The notes under the pieces were generated by a model. The model saw only the letters and a program-made list of their open reading frames with translations, ran no database searches and was not told the DNA's origin. Of a stretch of 64,000 nucleotides of DNA, positions 10,259-22,200 are shown piece after piece. The translations under genes were made by a program, and so were the position numbers. The DNA is taken from the NCBI RefSeq assembly GCF_901709675.1, contig NC_051108.1, forward strand, positions 7,796,631 through 7,860,630, written 5' to 3'. The DNA comes from Syngnathus acus. Taxonomy: Eukaryota > Chordata > Actinopteri > Syngnathiformes > Syngnathidae. Every line of letters starts with the position of its first letter. Within the stretch, counting starts at the first letter, position 1.

Positions 10259-13200
10259 TCAAAACATACCGCAGTAGAGGTGCCGCAAGAGGCTGTACCA
10301 CATGTAGCCGGAGACGAAGGCAAATGACTGGATGGCGCACAGCCACACGGGGTCCAGTGTCATTTGCCGAGAGATCGCTTCTTTCTGGCCCTCTGGAGGC
10401 GGGAACGTTCCTGTTGAGAAGGAGACGAGGAATGGGAAAGGTGATGGATTCCGAGTGGCAATCACGGCTACTAGTTAGCACTGCTAGTCGAGTTCACGCT
10501 ACATACGCTCACTTCCAAGATACGAGCTGTATCAAAACAACACAGGAATCAATGTGGATGGTTATGACGAGTCTTAGATTGCAGTGAAGCGATAGATTGA
10601 AGTGCAGCAAATGTTGTGAAAAGTACTATAGAAATTCATCAAAAGCACACAAACCTGTGTCGTAGAAGTGGGCCAGTAAGTCCTCTTTCTCCACAAACCT
10701 CTGATACAGCCAGTCTGTCAGAGCCTGCTCCTCAACAGGAACTTCTTTAATTGGGTACATCCTGAAAGAAGACACAAAAGAAATGTGTGAACAGATCCGG
10801 CGAAGAACTTGCATGTCAGCAACAGCCTGAAGCCCATTTTAAATGACAGTCGATAAAATGCTGTCTGTGTGTATTTACAGTAGCTTGGACTAGAAAAATC
10901 ATTAGCAGAGTGACCCCCACTCACATGAGCGAGTTCAAGTGTTTTTTTTCGCACTCAAAAGACACACTCAAAGTCTAGCCACACGGGGGCCTCAGTGGGC
11001 TGCGTTCACGCAGCCCCTGGTCACCTTCAAATAGAGGTTACGGCTCCTCCCTCAGAGGAGCATTTCCTCTGCACTCAGTGTTACTTTAATATTCCTGACC
11101 ATTTAAAAGGACATCTGTGGAGAGGATCTGGAGGAAGAAGGCAATGGGCCATACAGTATTGATTCCATTTAACATGTATTGATTGGTTAAACCAGGGGTC
11201 TCCAAACTACGTTTTTATTGTCCCGCAGCAAATTCTGAAAACATAATTGAATATGGCCCGCACAAGAAGCTTGAGCTCAACTCTGTTGCACTTCTCAGTT
11301 TCCACACTAGATGGAGCCCGCCACACGAAGCGTTTGACGTCCCATTAGCACCCCCCCCCCGGAAGAGAAGCGAACGCGCAGCGTTTGACGTCCCCTTAGC
11401 ACCCCCCCCGGAAGAGAAGCGAATGCGCAGCGTTTGACGTCCCATTAGCAACCCCCCCCCCGGAAGAGAAGCGAACGCGCAGCGTTTGACGTCCCATTAG
11501 CAACCTCCCCCCCCCGGAAGAGAAGCGAACATGCAGTGTTTGACGTCCCATTAGCACCCCCTCCCACCCCGAGAAGAGAAGCGAACGCGCAGCGTTTGAC
11601 GTCCCATTAGCACCCCCCTCCCACCCCGAGAAGAGAAGCGAACGTGCAGCGTTTGACGTCCCATTAGCACCCCCCCCCCGGAAGAGAAGCGAAAAAAAAT
11701 ATTGGCCCCCGGGCCCCTTCACATTAATAAATCTGGCCCTCCTTGCAAAAAGTTTGGAGACCCCTGGGTTAAACCATTAATACTGGGGGACCAAGTCTTA
11801 TCATACTGCAGGTAACAAAGAATTGGTGTATATATTGGACTATATATTATTATTATGCAAGTTGTGCTAAGGTCAGATGTTAATCATTGCACTTGTGTTC
11901 ACCCAAATGATGACAGGGTAAATCCAAAAGTGTTTGCTCTTCCATATATCTATTGGCTTTCCATTTTGCTTCTTTACATTTCTTATTCTAAAGAGATTGC
12001 TTTCGTTCCCAACTGGGAAAGGAAGCTAATTAAATTTGGACCGTGTCAGGGAAAAGCTGCCCACTTTTCATTATTTAGGGACTCTTCAGTCTCGTGGGGA
12101 AATTGAGAGGGAAAAAAGTTTCTGCAATGTCATAAATGGCGAACGTAGAGATTAGCAATTGGACGATGGTGACCAAAAAGTCTCGTGTCCTGCTTCTCTG
12201 TCTCCATTTTTCTTGTTAAGGAACCCCCCACACTACCCTCATGTGAGCCTATGAGGCTCCAAATCCCATCATTGTTATTCTTTTTCTCAGTCCTTCTGTA
12301 GACAGTGAATCAGTCTTACTACTGTTTGTAGTAAAATGACATATTATTTTTGTAAACCTTAAGAAAAAATGGAAACCTGAATAACACACCAAATTACTTG
12401 GCCTTTTAAGACTAACCAGCCCTGCCATCATAAGTAAGAAGTTGAGGGAGAGTCGTAGGAGTTTACTTGATCATTGCTCCATTAACTGTTCAATTTGTTT
12501 CCGCTCGAGCTTAAGGCTGTCTACGTTCCAGGAAATGATTTGGTCAGAAACAATGGACGTGACAAATGTAAAAGGCTTGGCCGAAGGAAACAGCTGAGTG
12601 AACTACCAACACGTTGATATTCTAGAGCAGGGGTGGCCAATACGTCGATCGCGATCGACCGGTCGATCGCCAAGCCACTATTGGTCGATCGCGTGATATT
12701 AAAATGTTTTTTTTATTTTTTTTTCTCGCACTTGACGCGTGTTCAAACAACGGCGCTAACAACACAACACAAACACGCTAGCTTGCGAGTTCCCTCCAAT
12801 TGTCAGAACCCTGTTTTTTCTCTTAAACTTAAGAAAGGGTATAAAAATGAGTGGGGCAGCTGGCCATAGTAAGAAGTATCACTTTCATAGGGAATGGGAG
12901 TAGGACTTTTTTTTCACGATGACATATATATATATATATATAATTTTTTTTTAGTGGGTAGATCTTTGTGACTTGGTCATTTCAAAAGTAGCTCGCGAGC
13001 TGAAAAAGTTTGAGCACCCCTGTTCTAGAGCTTTCCGTCACCCTAAGGATGCATTGACACTGCACAAGTTAAAATACTACAGTTATTCTTTCTTCACTGT
13101 GTGTGTGTGTGTGTGTGTATGTGTGTGTGTCTACGGAGCAAGATCACTTTATCACTGTGATCAGTTGTATCTGAACTGTTGTGTGGGGGATGAAGTTAAT

Positions 13201-16200
13201 GAGTGTCTAGGCCGGGTGCCTCTTATCAGTGCAGAGGTCATGAGTAAAGAATTATCACTTTATCACTGTGATCAGTTGTATCTGAACTGATGTTTGGGGG
13301 ATGAAGTTAATGAGTGTCTAGGCCGGGTGCCTCTTATCAGTGCAGAGGTCATGAGTAAAGAACTATCACGTCATTGTCACAGGTGATCATGAACTTTATG
13401 CTAAGCTGACAGATAGTCGAGCAGTAAACACTGAATAATACGAGTACATTTGGAGACACATTTGAATGTCTGAGGACTGTTTCACTAGGCTTTGAACCAA
13501 TGACCAAATCGATGCTGAGAAAGATAAACAAAATCCTGTGCTGGGAAAGAGGGAAAAAAAACAACAACTCCATGAAGGATCTCATTATTATACTCAAAGG
13601 TGTGACGAATTGATTGTGGAAGCCCTCAAGCCAAGCCAAGTAGGAAATGTGATGTGTTCCACGTACTAGCCCCGTAGCTCAGCTGTTTTGTGGGAGGAAG
13701 AAAAATCCAAAGACGGCTTGAGAAAGCAGTACAAGTGCAAGCTCAACAATTCAGACGTGTGACCCGCGTCTTGTCATAGACACCTTGCAGCTCCCGCCAA
13801 GAGTAGCTTTCATTAAAGCAGACAGTAGAGCATTAAACAAGGAAAAATGAGCCAGTACAAAAAAAAGCTACATCTTCAACACCTACCACTGCCTTCGCTC
13901 TGCCTCTGTACACCCACCTAACTCTCTCAAGTGACATTCAGTAGTCTTAGGATCTGTAAAACTGGTCTTATATGGCAAAAAGGCACAAGAAAAAGGCTGG
14001 GTGGATGGGATTAAAAAAAACACGCAGAGCACAGATTAATCTAGAATGCTACACAATGCTCAGCTGCCTGTTGATAGGCTTGGTCCCGGTAATCTGATAT
14101 CAGGCAAAAAACACACACACAGAAACAGGCTGGAACAGGTGGATTCAAGACCTCTTGCCTCACCACAACCAAGATGGAATGATTACAGCACTAATTGTGA
14201 TCCATTGATGATTCTACACTATACCAATAATCTCATCATGTCACCAGGGAAACTGATATCAAGCATTCTGTGTCTCATTAGACAAAAGGCACCTGGACAA
14301 GTGGTAGTGTTGATGTAATAATGGAAGGAAGCTATAAAATAGAAGGATGGCAAGAAGAACAATGTTCCACCCACTTGTGACACGAGTAAGATGTTTATGA
14401 TGGAAATGCAAACCATTTGAATCCTACTCTAAATGTGTTGAAACCCACATGCTTGGACAAATAAAAATAAGGAGCCCCCACAGCAAGTGGGTGATTTAGT
14501 TGGCAGGGCAACCGCTCAGAACAGACAGTGACTGAGGTCTTCCCTGTTGCTTTTTTTCCTGATAACACCAACTTCTAGCGCTTCTTCTCATCAGTGCATA
14601 ACATTCCTCCTTTTCGGTTTCAATTTAATGTTTATCTTGTCATTAAAACGTACTTTTGTTGAAGTACACCCTGTTTAAAGAAGTCATCAAGACTGCGCAC
14701 ACTGTTCACAGCATCCCGAGGGTCATCATGACTTCCAGCAACTGCCGCTTGACCCTGAATGCATCCCTCATAAGATACTACATAGATGCTGTGTACAGTA
14801 AAAAGACATTTATCTTGACTGGGGTCTTGCAACGAAGCTAATCCAGATGCACCTTTATCGTATAATTAAGTGAAAGGATAACTACACAAGGAGACCTTGA
14901 GGACAGCGAGAGGACATTTTCTCTGCCAAGAGCAGCGATATTATTAACAGTACTAAATGTCTGGTGGTCGCAAGTGAACAGCAGAGAGTATAAAGTGATA
15001 AAATAGCCCCCATTTGCATTTCTAAATCCAAAGGAGCAAAGGTAAAAACACCTTTGTTGGAAAAAAAAAAAAATCTTGAATAAGCGCAAATGCTACAGCT
15101 GGGGGGGAAGGTCATCACAGCGACCGAACAGAGGACAGTGGTGCATTAAGTCATCTAATAACTTCTTCAGCTCTGGTGCATTCCGCTGCCTCACTAAGTA
15201 TGAAAGCAAGTTGGTGGGGACTTCCTTCTGTACTCTTGAGCTATCAGTGAGTGGATTCTTAAATTCTCCCTCGATAGAAGTAAACACCTTAGGAGAGTGA
15301 CAATATCAGTCTCAAAGTCTATGTACCGAATTTAGGAGTGTCAGTCGCTGCAACTTTGCTGATCTGATTTTATTTCACCCTTACCTGTAGTGAACATGGG
15401 TGACTGTTGCCGACCTGTAGCCAAAAATCCACGTCTGGATGTCCATGGGTCTGGCTTTGGGATAAGCTATGGTCACATCTATCACCCACTGCAGCCCTTT
15501 GCGCTTTTTACCTGGAACAGAGTAGACACCAAAATGATAATGCCAAGCAGAACGTGAAAAAGTGTAATTGTCTATCTGCTTTGAATTTTTACAATTTTTT
15601 ATAATAAATAATTGGCTATGAAATGACATCTAATTGAATGGGCAAGCCAGTATTAGTGAACTGTATACAAACTTGTGTTGACTGAGCATATTTGTCTGCA
15701 AATTAGCAAGGTGAACCAAAAACCATGGCACACGTTACCGGCTCATTCATACCACAGAATAAGTGACTTAGCGGGCTTTCTTGGCATTGATGGGAATCGC
15801 CACAGCCATCACAGCATGGGTAATTGGATCCCAAGCTTTGTCCAAGCACGCAAAGAGGAAGCCACACTCTCATGTGTGCAGCGGGCCAAAGTACGAGGCT
15901 TTGAGCCAACGCATCGCTACAGTGACAAACCACACTGTAATAAACGGCAGAGGTGCGTCCTTCAGCATACACTGCCAGGGGGACAAATGCAGCACCTTGG
16001 TCGGAACTACAACGTGACAGTAGACGCAAGATCACCCAGAGGCACGCTTATGATTGGTCGACTCATGGTTTATCATAAACTGTTTCGAGTCATGAACTTT
16101 GCCGTGCTTGCTATCTTTTCGCCAACATGTACACCTTATCAGTGTTTAAGCCAAGGAGACGCTGAATGGCCGTTAGACAGCGGCACGCATAGTATTTACA

Positions 16201-19200
16201 TCAAATCTGGTTTTCTGCAAGTGGCCCATTTGTCTCGGAGTGAGTCAGCAAAATGTGGGTACCTCTGCAGAGCATCAGGGATGGTCGAGGTGAGATGGCG
16301 CTTGCATAAGCTAACACACGTAGAGGACATAGGGACAGAGTACACTTTGGGGTATTTGTTTTTTTTTCCCCCTGCCCTATGTTTAAAAGCCATTAGCAAG
16401 ATTCAAGTGGAAGGACAAAGCCTCTCTGCACCAACCTGCTTGCAGCGTTGAGAGAAAGTGGCTACAACGAGAACATGCGCAGGCTGCACACGGGGCCAAT
16501 TAAGCGGTACAGCGTGTTTTGACACTCTTGTCTTGATAAACTCACAGTGGTTTGCATCAAGCACCGAGCCTGCCTTTAGGGCACGCAGCTGAGCCGCATT
16601 TTCAACAATGCTGGCCAAAACATCCTCGGGACTAAAACTACAATAAATCACCCTTCAATTGGATTACTATATGCATTCGTGTTGGTTTTGCTTTTGTGTG
16701 TTAATGTTTTCTAAGGTCATACAAATTTAACGGTTTAGTCAAATGTTTCAGCTCAGTAAGCATCCAAATACAAATGATCCATCCCTACAACAGTTTTTTT
16801 TAAATTTAAATAAATGCAACCATTTGCACGAGGTTGCTTCGATCTGAAACCTGGGCGGCGTTTTTGCACATGTACGTGTTAGTTACCGGTCTGGTTGGGT
16901 GTCCCGCTCTCATTACCCACACTGCCATTTTCATGCTGGGCTGACAAAGTTTTCAGGATGACCTGGGTGGCACCGAGGCGAGGCAGCGTGACGTGGGTCA
17001 GGTGGGGTAGAGAATGCTTTTTGGCAAACAACTGGCTGGTTTCCCTCCGCTTGCGCAGGAAGCCACCCTCAGGGAACAGTACGATCCACTTCCTGTCACG
17101 ACTATGGTAATATTTGTCTAAGTGTTCCTTCAAGTAGACCAGCTGCTTGTCTCGGTGGGCTTTACCCTGAAGAGAATAAAGACATGCCTTGACAACACTT
17201 ACAAGCAAACACTAATAAGCTGGTGGCAGCACAACTGTCGAGCACTCTGATAAGTAATACTGTCACGCCACGGGTGTGAAAAAAATGACATTAGGGACAT
17301 TAGCGATGACATGGAGGGAGGTTGAGAGGATTGATCTCCAGTAAAGTTCAGTTGGTCAAAAGCCAATTTAAATGCATCAGCGGCATACGGGCTTTTGGCG
17401 GGGTTATAAACTTGCGTGGCACACCAATCAGAAGAGATCACTGCATCATTTATGTGTCAGGGTTGAGGGAAATATAAAGTCCACCCATATTGGAGGATAA
17501 ATTGACACTAGAGGCAGGTGTGCAATACAATCAAAAATGTTTATACCAATACAGAATAATTATTCTTAAAAAATCACATGAAATTAACAGATTTTTTTCT
17601 GGGATCTTTTCTCCATTTATTTATAAAATAGGCCACACCATTTTACCCTTTTACTGACTGGGATATCATTTCATAGCCAGTGTACAGTACGTACAGTATG
17701 TGATATTTCTAAGCACCACGCTAATGTGTTTAAAATTGGATCTTGTTCCATGTGCAGCCTACTGCTGCTGTGCACATGGTGGCGAGATATGTCAGCTCCG
17801 CCACATGAACAGCAGATGCTTGCCTGGCTGTCGCTGCGTGAGGTATTTTGGGGAAGGATGTCAGCAATGCACACTAGAATGCCAGAAGGGATCAAAGAAA
17901 TGACGAAGACCAGTCAGGCTTGTATGTGGCTCAAGGTGAATCGGCCTTGACACGGTGCTCTACGAGAGATTCCGAGGCAGAAATTTGCTGGGCACTCAAG
18001 TAAAACGATTAAAAGCAGATGAATGCTGACTGGCGATAAGAATGAATCAATGAAGCCTTAAAACAACATGCGTCATATTCCAGGAATTCAGGGAGGATAG
18101 TATTCACAGTATATTCCCAGTGGGTGTCATCGTGAAGGCTGGTCAAAGCAGCCTGCTCTGCCCCACAACAAAGGGTTAGTCTGACCTAGCAGGGCTGAGC
18201 GGCCCACAACCCCCCAGACTCCACACACTACTGTCCATAGTAGCTGACCTTCACAGAGAACGCCACAGCCTTCAGAAGAGTAAATGTGTGTAAGCCTTCC
18301 AGCGGGGACAGGAGTGATGATTTAATATTTCACATGATGTGATGAGTTCTTACCTGTCTGATGAAGAAGTCACCGTGTATAAGGGACACTAGGCCAAAGT
18401 TTGTGTATTTGAACACATGGTCCATCAACCACATCATTTTTCGTACCACCTGGAAAGGAAAACAAACTTACTTTTTGAACCGTAGCATACTGTTAATAGA
18501 CCGTATTTTTCGGACTAATAGTCGCTCCGGAATATAGGTCGCATTAGCCATAAAATGCACAATAACGTGAAAAAAACCCAACATATGTAAGTCGCTCCGG
18601 AGTATAAGTCGCATTTTGGGGGACATTTATTCGACAAAATCCAACACCAAGAACAGACATGAACGAGCAACAACAGGCTAAACGATAGGTATGCTAACGT
18701 GACATAAACACAAACGAAGAGCTGCGAACGGGCCTGACGTAACATTCAGAGTTATTCAAATAACTATTACATAAATAACACGTTTATAAAACCATCTTGG
18801 TAAAGAGAGAGCTGAGCCAAAAGGCAAAGCTCTCAATTTACCGGTCGATTTACGCTCCTACCCTCACCTATGGTCACGAGCTATGGGTCGTGACCGAAAG
18901 AACGAGATCCCGGATACAAGCGGCCGAAATGAGTTTTCTCCGCAGGATGTCCGGGCTCTCCCTTAGAGATAGGGTGAGGAGTTCGGTCATCCGGGAGAGA
19001 CTCGGAGTAGAGTCGCTACTCCTCCACGTTGAGAGGAGCCAGATGAGGTGGCTCGGGCATCTCATCAGGATGCCTCCTGGACGCCTCCCTGGGGAGGTGT
19101 TCCGGGCATGTCCCACCGGTAGGAGACCCCGGGGACGACCCAGGACGCGCTGGAGAGACTATGTCTCTCGGCTGGCCTGGGAACGCCTTGGGATCCCCCA

Positions 19201-22200
19201 GGATGAGCTAGATGAAGTGGCTGGGGAGAGGGAAGTCTGGGAGTCCCTCCTGAAGCTGCTGCCCCCGCGACCCGACCCCGGATAAGCGGAAGAAGATGGA
19301 TGGATGGATGGATGGATAAAACCATCTGTGTCACTCCAATTCATTAAATCCATCGATCGTCCTTTATGTCAACAATGGGTGCGCGCCGCTGACGGCGCTT
19401 GCACTTCAAAATATTCCACAGGCCCATATAACGATATATAAATTATATATCAAATGACTATTATATAAGCAATAACCATCAAACCATCTGTGTCACTCCA
19501 AATCATTAAATCCATCGAGCAAATTCCTCGTCCTTTGTCAACAACGCCGCGCGTGCGCCGCTGACGTCAGCCTCGTCGTTATTCCACAGATCTAGTGTAT
19601 AACTATATTGTAGCGTTAACAAAGTACAAGGACCCAAGCACCAGGCGTGTGGCGGCGTGGACTTCCATCCCCGGAGGTGGCACTTCCAGCCACGGAGGTG
19701 GAAGAGAGCTCCATAGAATAGGACCGGGCGTCCGTAAAAGCCATGTCTGAGCCCCATCCACCATCCCCGGACAGCCACCCGGCCGAGCACCGGCCCCCGA
19801 CTTCCATCCACGGAGGTGAAAGAGAGCTCCGTAGAGTAGGCCCGGGCGTGCGTAAAAGCCATGTCCGAGCCCCATCCACCGTCCCCGGGCAGCCACCCGG
19901 CCGAGCGCCGGCCCCCGACTTCCATCCACGGAGGTGAAAGAGAGCTCCGTAGAGTAGGACCGGGCGTGCGTAAAAGCCATAATAGTTTTTCAAACCTTCT
20001 GTCACTCCAAATCCTTAAATCCTTCAAACTCTTCGTCCTCCGTGTCACTTATAAACAAAGCCGCCAATGATGCCGTTAGTACGTGGGGCCCTTCGTCATC
20101 TTCGTCATCCCGTGATCAAATCTTTGTCCTTTATGTAAACAACCGCCGCGCCGCGCTGCTGACGTCACTTGAAATTCAAATTACCGTAATTTTCGGACTA
20201 TAAGTCGCACCGGAGTATAAGTCGCACCAGCCATAAAATGCCCAAAAAAGTGAAAAAAAACCATATATATGTATATAAGTCGCTCCTGAGTATAAGTCGC
20301 CCCCCCACCCAAACTATGAAAAAAAAACGCGACTTATAGTCCGAAAATTACGGTACAGTAATCCCTTGCTACATCGCGGTTCGTTTATCGTGGTTTCACT
20401 TTTTTTTTTTTTTTTTTTTTTGAAAAAATTCACATATAAGTTGCTCCTCAGTATAAGTCGCCCCCCCCCACCCAAACTATGGAAAAAAACGCGACTTATA
20501 GTCCGAAAAATTGTCGTTGCAATAATGTAAACAACCCTACAACACTTTGAAGAGTATATCAGTGTGATAATGTAAATATATTCTGCAAGTCCTACTTAAT
20601 GTGAAGTTCTTATCAGTTGCTATGATTTACTACTGATATACGATATTCCAGATATCATTCATACGTGTAACAGTACTTCTCAGGTGTTATCTTCTTCCTT
20701 ATCGTTTCTTGTGAAATTTACAGAGAAACTCTTGTTAGGTCAGAAATGTATGTCTTGTTTCCACCGCACCCTTTGTACTTAAGTTCTTATTTTATGATGC
20801 AAACTTGTGATAATAACTGCTCTGCTCTCTGCTCCCTTAATTGCTCATCAGCGATTAATATTTTTCTCCTGCATTTTTTCTAATAGTTGACTCCATTTTG
20901 CCACTTGCTGTCAACTGAAAATGACATCACAGATATCAGCCAGTGTTTAAAAACTTTTTGTTTGCATTTCTGCTGCCATTCAGCAAAACAGGCAACCCAT
21001 TAGAGGCACACCCCTGAGAAAACAATGCTGTTAGAAAAACACATTGTGTAAATAGGCTACATACAGTATTGACATTTAAGGTCAGAGCCGTTCTGAGGGA
21101 TGTGGCCACATCTCAAGGCTATTTTGTTTTCCTGTGTTTTGGCCATGTGTAACCAGAGTTTGGAGAGGGGGAAAATAAACCTATTGGAAAGGTGAGTGGC
21201 CGCATTGTAGGCCCTAGTTAATGTGACTCTTAATTCTATTTTCAGAAAAATCATTCTGAAGCCACTTCATTCGAGCCCAACATTATAATCATACAGGTTG
21301 CAGACAATGTCTGTAGTCTTACCATGCCCTTGTCTTGCAGGCACATCATAAGGGTGCATACATCTCCCGTGGACTGATGGTTGACAATGACCATGGCTTC
21401 ATCTTCAGAAATGGGCCGCACATCATCGCCCCATTCGGTGACTACAAAGCAAATGAGATACAAAGACTTCAGCTCGCATTCTTTATATGGGCCACATGGA
21501 CTGCAAGCAAGCGTAGGCTAGAACTGGAATAAGAAAATGACAAATAACTACAGCTCCATATCAACCTTCATTAGTTGATGAAGTCGTTGGAATATGTTTT
21601 TCTAATCAATTGAAACTATTACAACAGGGATTTCGTGTGTACATAGTAGATTTGTTAGTTGTCATAGATTAAACAATTCTCAAATGCAAAAAGCCGTGTC
21701 AACAATCGATTAGTAAGACTTGATCAGAAAAGCAAAGTACAGAACCAGCAGCACTGCCTTTTGTTGTCAAAGTGCTAAAACTAATATAGAGAAAAATATA
21801 GCCGCAAGCTTTTTTCCCGCAGGCCAAATGGCACGCTGCACATGAGCACCTGGCTACCAAGAGAATAATACACAACCATTATTAACTTGGAACTGTGTTT
21901 CCTTGAGGCAGACAAAGCAAGGCAAGGCATGACAATAACCAGCATGAACTAGCACCTGATTGAGTAAATCTAAAGTGGTCTTTGGTCCTTGTGTCCTGAT
22001 TTACATTGTTGAGGATCTATTCAGAGCATACGCGCTATTTTACAAGCCAATTGCCAGTGTGATTGTTGACAGCACATACAAGAGCTTAAACAAAAAGGGG
22101 AAATGTGGCTTATGTTTGACGAGGGTCGGAAACAATAGTTCTCCCGGAGAACACGTGGAACCATTAGCAATTGAAAGTACACTTGAGCAGCTCAGTATAT

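Larger units (their letters stand above)
18501..20516 (-). mobile_element. Composite TIR element, copy A (TA-type family)
   Basis: 2-kb element in an lpgat1 intron, with ends ccgtatttttcggact and agtccgaaaaattgtcg that are inverted repeats; its sequence matches copy C (58035-59217) in the opposite orientation. It is interrupted by a LINE tail (18798-19315) and by a 170-bp MITE with the same type of ends (20184-20353). Inside are repeated modules containing TGACGTCA and GATGGATTTAATGATTTGGA-like words (read in copy C orientation), plus a 118-bp GC-rich tandem array. In that orientation a frame reads DDEDDEGPH...[15 protein letters not shown] then stop, like the acidic tail of a pogo-like transposase. 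Confidence 0.75.

Noticed and set aside
10177-10587. 136-codon plus-strand frame
   Set aside because: Antisense shadow of the last lpgat1 exon.
11396-11722. 108-codon minus-strand frame with Gly/Arg repeats
   Set aside because: Translation of the minisatellite inside the hAT MITE.
19506-20048. 180-codon minus-strand frame and overlapping frames of similar size
   Set aside because: Generated by the GC-rich 118-bp tandem repeat, open in several frames at once because 118 is not a multiple of three; not a host gene.
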